Shown here: piece after piece, positions 22,678-34,464 of the stretch
Layout of the letters: every line of letters begins with the position of its first letter
Numbering within the stretch: position 1 is the first letter of the stretch
Assembly (NCBI GenBank): GCA_035048495.1
Contig: CM068553.1
Span: forward strand, 28,668,978-28,732,977
DNA length: 64,000 nucleotides
Source: Euptelea pleiosperma
Lineage: Eukaryota; Streptophyta; Magnoliopsida; Ranunculales; Eupteleaceae
Reading direction: 5' to 3'
The notes under the pieces: model-generated
Told to the model about the DNA's origin: nothing
Database searches by the model: none
What the model saw: the letters and a program-made list of their open reading frames with translations, nothing else
Program-made: the position numbers and the translations under genes

Positions 22678-24456
22678 TAGAAGCGATAGAGGGGTGCGGT
22701 AGACTGACTCTCAGATCGAATCAGTAAAGGTTAAGACAGGTCCAATCGGGCTTCTACTTGAGAAAGCAAGCCCAAGATTTGGCAAAAAGTTGCCAAAAGG
22801 AGACACTGGAGTAGTGATTCTAAATGATGCACACCAAGCACAGATAATCTTATTCTAAACAATCAGGATATATTTTAGGCATTATCTTGTTAGTTTTAGG
22901 GCTAGAGTAGATTATGACAGTGGGCGGACCACTGGTTTATCTTGTTAACCGCCGGACTAACTTTGTCGCTCTTAGGTTCTCACCAGGCTACACTCTTCAA
23001 AGCGAATCCTTTAGTACTAACTCTAGTTAACAACAAGGCAATCCGAAGCCTAGACAGACGTGCGGCACAATGGCTGTCTTAAGTACATCCCAGACTAACC
23101 GGATTGGTCAAGTGTATAAGAAGAGTGTTCCCTCGGGTTAAGCTAGGGTTGGTGCGTGTTCCTAATCCACACGCAACTAACCGCCGAATAGTCCAAGATG
23201 CCACGTCGAGCTCAGTGTACTTGAGTAGCAGGGACTTATGGGTGTGTTAGACAACAGGGACCCGCGCTCGTGGTCTTATTTCGATTGGATGTTAAGCGGG
23301 TTCGCTTTGTGTGGATTTTTCCTCGAACACCGGGCTAATTGGCTCTACGTCTTGATTCTTTTTATTATAGATGGATCCTGGGGATCAATTTCAGCTGGAG
23401 TGATGAGGTGGGTGATGAAATCCCACCAGTTGCAATTTGGAGCTGGGTCTGCTCTCTTAGAGTTGATTGATTAACGGCCACGCCACGCAAGTCGAATAAA
23501 TTGTTGCTATAAAACAAATAGACAAGCGGCAATGATGCACCCAATATGCTTTGCATCGCACTCAAGGCGAGGATAGAGACTTACCTCCCGTGGGCCACGC
23601 CACGGGGTCTCCTCCGTGGGTTAGAGAGGGGTATCCTAATGGGCTTGGGCCCGACTCCACCTCTTTGAGCTTTTGCTCTCTACCCACACTGGATCGTGTT
23701 CCTGCAGAAAAGTTAGATCGCACGGTCTAGGTAGTCGGGATTCTTTTTGGTAGATCTTTGCCTTTTTAGGGTTCACAGAACAAGCACTGGATTTAGGCAA
23801 GTTTTTGAATTAATTTCCAAGTTCGAGATGGGTTAAAATTTAGGAATTCCCAGATTGGAAAATACCTAGATTGGAAAGTTTCCCGAACTGTGGAGATCTT
23901 CCAAGAAAGATTCGATTGCGAGATCCCTTACAATTTTGGAAAATTTCCCAAAATTGAAATTCTGCTAGATTTGGGGTGTTTCCTTTTGCAGACTTTTCCA
24001 AATTCGGAAGGTTTCTAAAGATAGAAATTCTTCTAAAGAGGAAACTTCTAAGAGGGGAAACCCTAATTAAGCAGAGTTTCAAGATTTTGAAATCTTTCCA
24101 AAAATCGCAAATCCTTGATTGGTGATTTCTAAAAATCTGCAGAATATGAAACCCTAATTTTTTTGAATTTTGATTTTTTTAATTTTTTTGGTAATTTCCA
24201 CTTAATCTAGGGTTTCTAAAAAACCCTAGAACAAGATCTAGCAGTTATATGGAAAGCAGTAAAATTCCTAAATTATTACAAATTGCACTCGGCCTTCCGA
24301 GGCATTAAAAATAGTAATTTAAAACTGCTAAAAATCACTAAAAACAAAAAAAAATAGAAAGTTTCCCGAAAAGGTCGGGCTGGCCAAATTGAGCAGCTTT
24401 CCGATTTAACAACTTTCCAATTCCGTCTTTACGTCCTTTTTTGCACTCCCGAACAC
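22678..24456 (-). other. Element D leader
   Basis: About 1.8 kb between PBS and ORF, shared in parts with B (27159-28493) and F (61170-62026). It has a good splice-donor-like GAGGTAAGT on the minus strand (23587-23579), matched by CAGGTAAGT in B. No tRNA or gene is visible. The last 600 bases before the PBS contain many degenerate AAATTTCC/GGAAATTT words. Confidence 0.65.
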
Positions 24457-24475
24457 CCGAGCGGCAGCGGCGCCA
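24457..24475 (-). promoter_or_regulatory. Primer binding site of element D
   Basis: Minus strand TGGCGCCGCTGCCGCTCGG, two bases from the LTR end. Its start fits the complement of tRNA-Asp; the second half is imperfect. Confidence 0.8.
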
Positions 24476-24477
24476 TT

Positions 24478-27153
24478 TGATAGTAGGATTTTTCCGCGTC
24501 GTTGGTTACGGAAATCCTAGATCTCAACAATATTTGTAATTATCCGATTCTTTTTCACTCAAATCCTGCAAAAATCACAGGGTTGTACAGTGGCTCGTGT
24601 CGGATGTCGATCCGCAGTCGGGATTAGTCGGATTAGCGCGAATAAGAACAAAAACTGACGGATCATCACAAGAAATAATAGATAAAAACAAACTTCATCA
24701 TTCATTAATCAAAATGTCCTTACAATATTTGAATTAGCAACAGTCAAAACCAGACTAAAAAAAAACATTCTAGAGAAAGAAAAATATAAGGAGAATAGGT
24801 AGAGAGAGAAAATGAGAGAGAAAGTGCAACTAAAGGGGTTTCCTAGAGAGAGAATGAGGAGAAGATAGAAAAACTAGAGAGAGTCCTAGAGAGATGAGAG
24901 AGAAAATCAAATTTAGAGAAAGAAGTTAGAGGGAGAGAATTAAAAGAAGATCACAGCCATTAAAGGAAGTTGGGGAGATGAATGGAGCCTTACCGTGATG
25001 ATGAGGCAGAAGTTGTGGCTGAATCTTCTCCTCCTCTCTTCATCTTCCTTTTCTCCTTTCCCCCTTTTTTTTTTTTTTTTTTTTTTTTTCTAGTTGCATG
25101 GGTAGCACGAATGTGGAGAATGGTGGTGCAACCTTGCTGTCTTGGAGGAGCAGCAAGGTACACTTGCAGGTTGGTGGTGACGATGGTGAATGACCAGCAG
25201 CGGCTTACATGGCATGAAGAGGTGAGGAACAACCAGCAACGTTAATGGCAGCCTGGTTTTTGAGAACGGTGTGAAGGTTTTTCAAGGGGTCACGGCTTGT
25301 GGAGTTGCACGTGGAGAAGAGAGTTGAGGGAGAAGGAAAGAGAGGATGCTGGGTAGAGAAAACGGTAAGAGAAGGGGTAGCAAGATGGCGGTAAGCTTTT
25401 GCTCTACTGGAGACAGACGGTGGTGATCTACAACGGTGGAGAGATGGTGTGGGGGAAGACACCGGCGTGGAGAGAGGCTGAAGGGTAGAAAGGAGGAGGC
25501 GGATCTGCTAGAGGAACAGGCCGTGATGGCTAGCAAGGTGGAGAGCAGTGCTCCTTCTTTTCTCTCCTCTTCTCTCTTCTTTTTTTATTTTTTATTTTTT
25601 TGCTGTGGAGAGAACCGGAGTTGCAAACCTGCAACTCCGGCTGATGGAGGAGGCGGTGGAGGATGTGCAGGTGAATGGGCGGCAGCAGCAAGGAAGAGAG
25701 GCAGACTAGACTCGTGGGGGGGGGGCAGTAAGAGATGGAGAAGGAAAGAGGGAATGAGGCGTAGGGAGACTGAACCAAAGTAGCAACCGGAGTTGCAGGT
25801 GGCCGGAGTTGCAGACTTGCAACTCCGGTGAGCAGATTAAGAAGAAGACAAAGACGAAAAGGGAGAAGAAGAAGAAGAAGAAGAAGAAGAAGAAGAAGAA
25901 GAAGAAAGAAAAAAAGAAGAAGAGAGAAGAAAAAGAAGAAAGGGGGGGGCGCTCCACCAACTCGCCGGAGAAAGCTCGCCGGAAGAGGAAGGAAGAAGAA
26001 GAAAAGGAAGAGAAAGGAGAAAGAGAAGGGAGAGAAGGGGGGGAGAGCTTTGGAGGAAGGAGAGGAAGAGATGGGAAAGGGATTAGGGTTCGAACGAACC
26101 CCTATCCTTCTCCTTTTAAAGCTTCCCTATTTCCATTAATGGAAATAGGGGATTTTTGAAAATAAAAAAATAAGAAAAATATATATATTTTTTTTTAAGT
26201 AAAAACCTACTTTTCTATGGGGAATCTCCCCAATTAGTGGACCCCCCATTTAATTAAAATTATTTTGAAATTCGCGGGGTCCACTAACTGGTCGGACAGC
26301 GGGTCGATGATGATGGGCCCGGCTATTGGCCCACATGGACTGATGATGTCCATCGTCTCACAAGATGATGTGACAGACATTCTGATGGCGATCGGATGGA
26401 TGGTGACTTGATTGGGACCCAGATTGGTAGATCGACGGATTTAGAGAGATCCAACGGTCCGATTGAAGATCCAACGGTCCGATGGAAGATCCAACGATCA
26501 GAAAGCTAAGGGAGATGAGATAGAGCCGAAGGGTAGGAGTTCTGGGGTTAAGTCAGTAGATTCGAGGATCGAGAGATGAAGAGAGAGAGAGAATAAGAAG
26601 AGATGAGATAAAAAGTATCAAAAAAATGGAAAAAAGCACTGGCGGAGGGTCTGGAACCCTGGTCTTCACTGTGACCATCCTCACGCTTCTCCAGTAGAGT
26701 CGACTATCATTCCTTGCTGACTCATGTGGCTTTAAACGCTTTGGTCCGTCTCTTGGTCATTGGCTCTCCTGCTCTCTTCGTTCTTTGGGCCGGCTTTTTG
26801 GTCCTCTTATTCAGCCCATATTTGGCCCATATCTTCTAGTCATAGCATGTGGGCTCTTTAAGCTTTGATGCTTTCATGATCGATTTGGGCCCACAAGTCT
26901 CGAGAATCGTCCCATCGGGGTTTCCTGCGACAGAAGAAGCGCGTAATGAGACTCTATCAGAATGACTTCATATCTAGACTTCCGAAAATGTGTTTAATGC
27001 ATGCAAATATACCATTTCGTCCAGAAAAGTGTGTTCTACGCAACAGAAGAGACTCTTACGTAGAAAAGTAGGTAAATAGAGTATTTTACGTAAGAGAGTG
27101 CAATAACGCTAAAAGGATAATTGCTTAAAATAAGCACTTTTGAGCGAATATCA
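24478..27153 (-). repeat. Element D 5' LTR (2676 bp, right copy)
   Basis: Near-identical to 16161-18875. Differences noticed include C/G in CCGCASTCGG, a shorter T run, A/C in GGTAMMCTTGC, 14 instead of 26 GAA units (25865-25906), and G/A in TTACGTARGAGAG. It contains a second copy of the 26-bp palindrome (26125-26150). Confidence 0.93.
26125..26150 (-). promoter_or_regulatory. 26-bp palindrome and TATA-like box, LTR D right
   Basis: Same sequence and surroundings as 17845-17870. As this is the 5' LTR, it is the copy that would drive transcription of element D. Confidence 0.5.
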
Positions 27154-27158
27154 GCTAG

Positions 27159-28493
27159 ATAATTAATTAATTAAAAAATACAAAAAATATTATGGTCAAA
27201 TTTTGATTCTGCTATTTCTAGTTAGATCACCATTCGTTATTTGATTCATTTTGGAAGGTTTCCAACTCTGGGTAATTGAAAAGTAGATATTTTTGATCCC
27301 TAATTCGGGAATAGCTAAAGTTGAATTTTAAATCCTAATTGGAACTAATTCACAATACCTACCCTAAATCATTGCGTGTTTCTTGAAACCCCAAAGGTGG
27401 TATACCTTCTAATTCCATACCATAGACCATTGTGGACTAACATGATTGCGGATTGCGTTTACCAATTGATTAGGGAGTGAAAGCTCAAAGAGGTGGAGTC
27501 GGGCCCATGCCCATTTGGATACCCCTCCCTATCTCACAGAAAAGACCCCGTGCATAGCCAACAGGCAGGTAAGTTTCTACACCTCGCCTTAAGTGCAATC
27601 GTGATCATTGTGCAAACACTGTGCCAATTGTTTATTTGTTTTTGCAACACTTATCAGAATTGCTTGGTTTGGCCGTAATAAAATACATAAAGAGCAAACC
27701 CAGCTCTAACTTGAAACTGGTGGGATTTCATCACTCAACTCGTCATTTCAGCTTTTGTGCAACCACAGCCAAAAATTAAAATCAATCAAGAAATAGAGCC
27801 CAATTAGATCGGTGTTCGAAGAAAACTCCACATAAAGTGACCCCTTCAAAGATCAAGTCAATTAAGTCCATGAGTACGGGTCCCTGTTATCTAACACACC
27901 CATAGGTCCCTACTACTCAAGTATACCGAGCTCGTAAGTGGCCTCCTTGATTGTATGTCGGATTAGCTTTGTGTCGGATTAAGAACACGAACCAACCCTA
28001 GCTCCTATTCTAGGAAAACTCATCTTCACGCTTGACAAATCCGGTTAGTCTGGGGCGTACTTAAGTTAGCCGATGTGCCGCACGTCTGTCTAGGCTTTGG
28101 ATTATCTTGCGGTCAACTTGAGTTAGTACTAGCTAATTTGCTTTGAAGAGTGTATCTTGGTGAGAACCTACAGAGTGAAAAGTTGGTCCGACGGGTAATT
28201 GAAGATAAACCAGTGCTCCGCCCATTGTCATAATCTACACTATCCCTATACTAACAAGATAATTCATAATACTATCCTGATTGTTTACGTTAAGATTATC
28301 TGTTACTCTGTGTGCATCATCTAGGCTCATTCGGTTTCATAACCTCTTGCCGACTCTAGGGGCTTGCTTTTTCAAGCATATGCCTATTTGAATTTGAACC
28401 AACCAGATACTGATTCGATCTGAGATTCAGTCTACTTTACCACTCTCTTTCACCTAATCTATCTCCCTCATCTGAGAGACTCACATCTCTCTG
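27159..28493 (+). other. Element B leader, second part
   Basis: Continues from 16160 after D. It has a CAGGTAAGT donor-like site at 27566-27574 and blocks shared with D and F (GGTCCCTGTTATCTAACACACC, GTGCCGCACGTCTGTCTAGGC, and a CCGCCCATTGTCATAATCTAC type block). No gene seen. Confidence 0.7.
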
Positions 28494-29322
28494 ATGGATG
28501 CTGAACGGCCTCTATTCGAAACCTACCACAATTTCTTTGAAGATCTAGGAGATAACTCTGAGCACTGATATACCAATCCTGCGTGTAGTCATGATACTCC
28601 AATCTCACAGAGTTCCATGGGATATGAAGCAAAGGGCGATTCAGTGCTAACATCCCTACTTAAGGACTTGAAAACATCAGTTTCCGCCCTTGATGTTGCG
28701 GTCCAGAAGCCTGTTTATCACTCTAAATCTGTGGGATATTCCCCTCATGTCCAAGAAGAGGTCTGTAATTTTAGTACATTTGAACCTCTACTGCAGACCT
28801 CCTACAATAACATGTATTATTCGGACAATGGAAGTCACAATAACTTTGAATGGGAACAACAGTCTTTCCCCAGCAGCATCTGCAACAGGATATGTATCAT
28901 TCCAGGTTTTACCAACCCTGTGGACAATATGATGAGCAATACTCGCACTCACAGTACCAGCTAGATCCACGGACTGAATATTTTGGTCAACAGTAGACCC
29001 CGTAGGATTTTCAGAGTCAGCAGATAGTCCCAGAGTCACTTCTATCTTATAACTTTCATACTCAGGCGGACTACATTCAAGAGTTGGCACCTCAGTTTTC
29101 CTTAGCTGAACCGCCACAGTCTACTACTAAACCTAGTCTAGAAGAACTCCTCTCGCAATACATCATCCAACAACAGCACTCCATGGAGAACTTGGAACAC
29201 CGTCTAGGTGAGTTAGAATCTGAGAGAGAGGAAGTCAACTTCACTAGCCAACCTATGGCTTATCTAGAGGGGAATACCATCGCCACAGTCCATAATGAGG
29301 AGTCGCACAACTGGACCCTGTA
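28494..29322 (+). pseudogene. Unknown family protein in element B, N-terminal part
   Basis: Homologous to the start of the D ORF: MDAERPLFETYHNFFEDLGD. A TGA at 28566-28568 replaces a Trp codon found in D and F. A frameshift near 28860 and two later TAG codons (one at a Trp, one at a Gln of D) break it further. The coiled-coil-like stretch (SLEELLSQYIIQQQHSMENL) is kept. The frame stops at the Tekay-like LTR inserted at 29323 and continues at 32309. Confidence 0.75.
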
Positions 29323-32303
29323 TATAATACCCCGAACTTTCAACTAGGGGTATTATGGTAATTGGACCCTCATAGAATAATTTTGGCAGTTTGAACTTAC
29401 TTTCATTCTTAGATATCCTATATTAAGTCATGTGTCAAGTTTGGTAGGATTCAGACAACTTTGAAAAACTTACTATTTTTTAAACTCATTTTTAGGGCTA
29501 ATTTCCTGATAAAAATAATGAACAATAACTCACAGGAGATTTTTCTGGACACTAGATGATATACTTGATCTAATAAGATAATAAAAATATTTTTGACCCC
29601 GGGCCCCGAAAACTTTCCAAAAATAATCTACTTACCTTATCTTAGAGTTGGAAATCCATATCTCGAATTTCGGGTCATTCTAAAGTCATCTTGACACTTT
29701 TCTGGGACTTTGAGCATTTTTGTGAATTTTGTGTACTTAAATTATTTCATGTGATTTATGTGTGTGTGACATGTGTCAATACTTGTTGTATGAACTTTCA
29801 AATTTTATAATATAGTTTATTTGAATTAATACATAATTGTTGTATATTATTATGTTATAATATATAGTATTGGACCCACATGTATTATATATATTAAATC
29901 ACCACCTTTTATGGAATATGTCATAATTATAATTAATGAGTATTTAAATTTTTAATATAAGTAATTGCATAAATTATTTAGCTATAATTGTGGGATGGGC
30001 CCATAGAGCTAATTTAGAGGCCTTTTGGACTTAAGAATAGCCTTAAATGAGGCCCAATGGATACATATGGGTCTTGGGTCCATTTTTAACCTATAAGTAA
30101 CTTAAAATATGAACTTTTGAGGGTTGAGAAAGTCACCCTTTGAGAGTTACGAGTTTCACCTAGAATAGAAACCCTAAACCTATTTAAGAAAACCTTAAGA
30201 CTTTGGAGCTTTTACAAACCCTAAACCACTACTCCCTTATTTTTCCAAAAAACAATCTCTCATTCTCTTCCCTCTTCCTCCATTGAAGCACTTCCATTAA
30301 ACCTCCATAAAAGAACCTTTTCAAGCCTTAGAACACCCTCATCCCACCATAAAAAAAGAGATAAAAACCTAGCATTCAAACCCTCTCATCGACCTCTTTA
30401 ACATAGTTAGGAATCAACGACATCGGAGAACTCAAAGCAAACATGGAGCTCCCATTCCACCATTATTTCAAGCTTCACAATATGAATCTACTGTCTATTT
30501 AAGAGGTAGGTAACCCCTACCGTGCATATCTTCTTTTACATATTTTGTTTTCTCTAAGCATGTTTATTATGGGTAGGAAGTGGTTGAATTATTATTTTGA
30601 ATTACTCACATGTGCTTCTATTTCTTTTTATCTGAATATTATATTGTTCTTTCCTTGCAACCCCCTTCTTGTATATTATCTTTGATTTTTAGGAAATGAT
30701 AGGGGTGAAAACGTGCCGTGACCATGCACTAATGGAAACTACGGATAGTTCTCATTAGTGGATCGGTCATGAGAACACTCTAGGTGAAAACGTTTTTGGC
30801 CTTAACCCTCCTCTTGTTATAGTTATTTTGACATTGATTTACACTATGCTTATCATGTTCATTGGGGGTTTATATGAGAGGAAGTTTATTATTTTTGTCA
30901 TTAAGCAAGAAGGGCTAGAAAACCCTAGGGTGAAAGACCCCAAACAATCCTGCAGATGAGCCATAAGGTTGCTCCCAACGAGGGAAGGAGATGGAGATCC
31001 ATTAGTGGTTGAGTTATTGGGATGAGATGTCATCGCACTTTGCATACCTTGTAGACTATTCGTTGTATATTGATTGTTATGTCTTGCTTATCACATACTT
31101 TATTCTATCCTTGCTTCTTATGATTATGCTTAGTTCACATTATATGTGGATTAAGAGTGCCATGGGGTTACCCGTTGCATTACTGAGTCCGTTGGACTCA
31201 CGGTGTTTTGTGACACCGCATAGACGAGTTGGGCTTTAACCTGACGGATGACTCTTCGTGGGTAGCACTCGATGACGAGGCATACGAGGATAGTGATCAC
31301 AGCAAGCCTTTGGAGGCATCGGAGGAGTTCTAGTTCTTTAAACTCTTTATTGAAAAAAACTAGTTATCTTTGATTTTGATTTCGGGCTTGTTCTGACCTA
31401 TCTTTGGGAACTTGTTCATTTTATCTTATGGATGATGCTTGGTTATTTTATTAAACATAATGATTTGACATTATATTATTTATATGATGATAGTAGATTA
31501 GTGGTTAATAATGGAAAATCGACCCTTAATGGACCTAGACCGAGTTTTGGACTCGAGAGACTAAAAGCACTAGAAATACTATATGAGATAGAACTGTAAT
31601 TTTTAAACTATAACGTATTTTCGGTAAGGTAACTGATAGAATTTGTGATTATCACAAAAGGACTTTTCGAAGGTCTGTCAGTTAGCTTTCCAACGATATA
31701 AACTATTTTTACAGATTCTTTTTGTAGAGAAAGTTATGGCCAAAACACTGACTATAGTACGAACCAATCTATTATGAACCTAAGCCAAACAGACCTAGGT
31801 TCGACCCTTTATATGGCATATTTGAGCTCTGAGCTTAATACAAGAGTTGTAACCAACTCAGAGAGATATCCAATGGACTTTGGAATAGAAAAATTGGACA
31901 TCGAACGAAGAAATGGTGGCTGTTTTACTACAGCGCTATTCGGGTACACTATAAGGACGAGATAAATGAGAGGAAAATTTATTTTCTACGTTTAACCTAA
32001 TTTTTGGTTTGAGACTTCCTCATATATAGTGGGTTAATGCCATATAGTTTAAAATTAAAAAATAATTAATTTAGTATTTTTCTTATAATTTATTCCATAA
32101 TTCATTTTAGAGTTTAATTATCGAAATCTATTTAATCACTTAGTGAATTGTGGTATTGATGACTTGTTTGAGGATGGATCTTAGTGGTTTAGAGTTATAC
32201 TTGAACCATTAGGATACATTTATAGATCACCTCTAGGTTTGGGTATGAGGTTAACCCATGGATTTTCTGGTCGGATCTGGATACCTGTATTTGGGGCGTG
32301 ACA
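29323..32303 (+). repeat. Solo LTR K, Tekay/Del-like (2981 bp)
   Basis: Flanked by CTGTA at 29318-29322 and 32304-32308. It starts TATAATACCCCGAAC (TG decayed to TA) and ends TTGGGGCGTGACA. Starts with TGTAATACCC and ends with GGGCGTGACA are usual for Tekay/Del chromovirus LTRs. A terminal stem-loop lies at 29323-29357. Removing it and one CTGTA restores the reading frame of the interrupted ORF. Family assignment rests on the ends only. Confidence 0.85.
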
Positions 32304-32308
32304 CTGTA

Positions 32309-33221
32309 CCAGCCTTTACAAGAGGAAATTAAGGATACTGCAAACCATGGATCGGACAACAATATTGATGAGCCAGAGTCTCCATCTTCGGTGCCCTTAA
32401 AAGCACCAAATCTTGAACCTCTCCCAGAGAAGCCAATTTCTCTATATACCTCTGCTATTTCTATCTGCGACTCTGAAGAAGCTATTCATAACACTGAGAT
32501 GTGTCTTGACTATAGGATTCCAATTAGACTAGACTTAACCGTCCCCACCACCCTTGGAGTGTGCAACAATCATGATAAACCCGTGTTTCCGTCTATGGTG
32601 CCCTTACAGGCAGCTACTTCTACACCGAGCACAGAGATACCCATATCCATCTCTATCTTTGATGATTCTACATCTGCACTGGATGCAGACATTCCTACCA
32701 TTGAGAAGTATTTAAAAAATGGGATTCCAACTGCCTTGGACCTACCGTTCCCCACCGAGGACAAACACATTGAGTGCAGGGATTGGAACATCCCTCTCAC
32801 ATTAAGAAACCTCGAGGAAGAGGTCCACAGTTTTGACCCACCACCATACGTCGATGTTGTCAATAAACCGTGCGCCGTAGAGAGTCTAATTCATGACTCT
32901 CCCGAGGAAAATTTACCTAAGTGTTTGGAACACTTTGAGCCTGATTTCATCTCGGAGTCAGACAATTTTAGTATTACTGATCTGCAGGAGTATGCTCCAT
33001 TCAAATACATTCCCGCTAGACTCAATGAGTCTGTGGCACTGCTAACCATGGTCAGAGGACCCACTACTACTCTCCTCTCAGTTTTTACTGAGAAGCTTCG
33101 TTCCATCCCCGCTGAACTAAATGTTTTTGTGAGTCTGTTCAGAGCACTTATTGTACTTCTCTCAGTTTACACTGAGAAAGACCTATTCTATACAGATATA
33201 CCTAGACAAGGGATAGGATAA
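32309..33221 (+). pseudogene. Unknown family protein in element B, C-terminal part
   Basis: Uninterrupted for about 304 codons after the K insertion. It matches D along its length: two VPL.A repeats, acidic spacer, ITDLQEYAPFKYIPARLNE, then only two SVFTEKL-type repeats (D has three), ending IPRQGIG and TAA. The difference in repeat number between B and D shows the C-terminal array changes in length. LTR E is inserted at the stop codon. Confidence 0.75.
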
Positions 33222-33609
33222 CTGAAAGTGCAGTTTTTCCGTGTCATCAATTCGGAAACCCTAACTTCAACAATATTTGTAAAATCCAATTATCTGCAAA
33301 ATTTAACTTGTATAGCAGTACATGTCGGATGTCGATCCGCACTTGGTGTGAGTTAGCGCAATAAGGAATTAAAACTGACAAATAATATACATAGAGAAAT
33401 GAGAATGGTGGAAGAGATGAGGAGGGCGAGTCGATTTAAAAACAACATTCATTTGAGATTCAGAACACCAAAATATTAAAATCAACTTCATTAATCATCA
33501 AAGAGTGCATACATAAATCAAAATAACAGAAATAAATAAAGCATGTAAGAAATCATGTAAAGGGTTGAGAGATGAAGAGGTAAGGAAAAGAAACGTCCAT
33601 TGAGATCTC

Positions 33610-33870
33610 GGAGCTAAGGGCGCTACCAATCAAGAAGAGGATCGTCTAAGACTTTGATGAATGCTTCAATCGTGGAGAAGAGTTTTGACAGAGAAGCATC
33701 CCATGGCCTTTGGAGCTAAGGGCGCTACCGATCAAGAAGAGGATCGTCCAAGACTTCGTTGAATGCTTCAATCAAGAAAAGGGTTTTGACAGAGAAGCAT
33801 CCCATGACCTTTGGAGCTAAGGGCGCTACTGATCAAGAAGATGACAGTCCAAATTTCTAGGAATACTGCT
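33610..33870. repeat. Tandem repeat, about 102-bp period, three units
   Basis: GGAGCTAAGGGCGCTAC begins units at 33610, 33712 and 33813, each followed by a TCAAGAAGA..GA(T/C)..GTCC-like segment and TTTTGACAGAGAAGCATCCC. It lies inside LTR E and is absent from the other family LTRs in the window. Confidence 0.85.
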
Positions 33871-34464
33871 CAATCGTGGAATCCACATCGGATCTTACCG
33901 GCCGACAAGGTAGATGTGAATTGGCAAATGTACGATAATGTGCCCTAAGAAGTTCACCTTTTCACTCGCCGAAAGGAGTCGGCCAAGTGAATAGGCGATC
34001 GGCCTGAGAAAGTAGTGAGAGAAAACATGAATTCTAGAGAGAGACATCTTACTCTAGAGAGAGAAAATAGAAGGTAGAGAGAGAAAGTAGAGAGAGAACA
34101 TGGAATTAGGGATGTCACGTCCCTTCGATGTTGTTTAGAGAGAGAGGAGATCTAGAAAGAGAAGGTGAAATTCTAGAGAGAGAAAGGAGAAGAAGAGAGA
34201 GAAAGTACCTTGAACACTTACCTCGGTGAAGGATCGGAGATCGGCCAAGTTGGCCAATGAGGTCTGACCATGAGTGAGAGAGGGCTTGCATGATGGAAGG
34301 AGGGGTGCATGGAGGTTGCACCACGAGGAAGGGCATCATGTGCAGGCTGGCTAGTCGGGCTGGACACCTTGGTGACACCCGAAAGGTGGAGATCCGTTGG
34401 CACAAGATGGTCTGCATGGCAGCAAGGTTGGGAAGAAGCTTTTGGAGAAAGAGGTGGAGATCCC

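Larger units (their letters stand above)
16161..27153 (-). mobile_element. Element D: complete non-autonomous LTR retrotransposon (LARD-like), 11.0 kb
   Basis: Flanked by GCTAG at 16156-16160 and 27154-27158. Reading on the minus strand: 5' LTR (27153-24478), PBS (24475-24457), 1.8-kb leader, one long ORF (22677-20854) broken by a single TGA, a 3' untranslated region homologous to A, PPT (18888-18876) and 3' LTR (18875-16161). The 5.6-kb internal part has no capsid, zinc knuckle, protease, RT, RNase H or integrase. The two LTRs differ by only about ten substitutions by eye plus a GAA-repeat length change, so insertion is recent. It must have been moved by proteins supplied in trans, most simply by A-like elements sharing PBS type, PPT and LTR ends. 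Confidence 0.93.
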
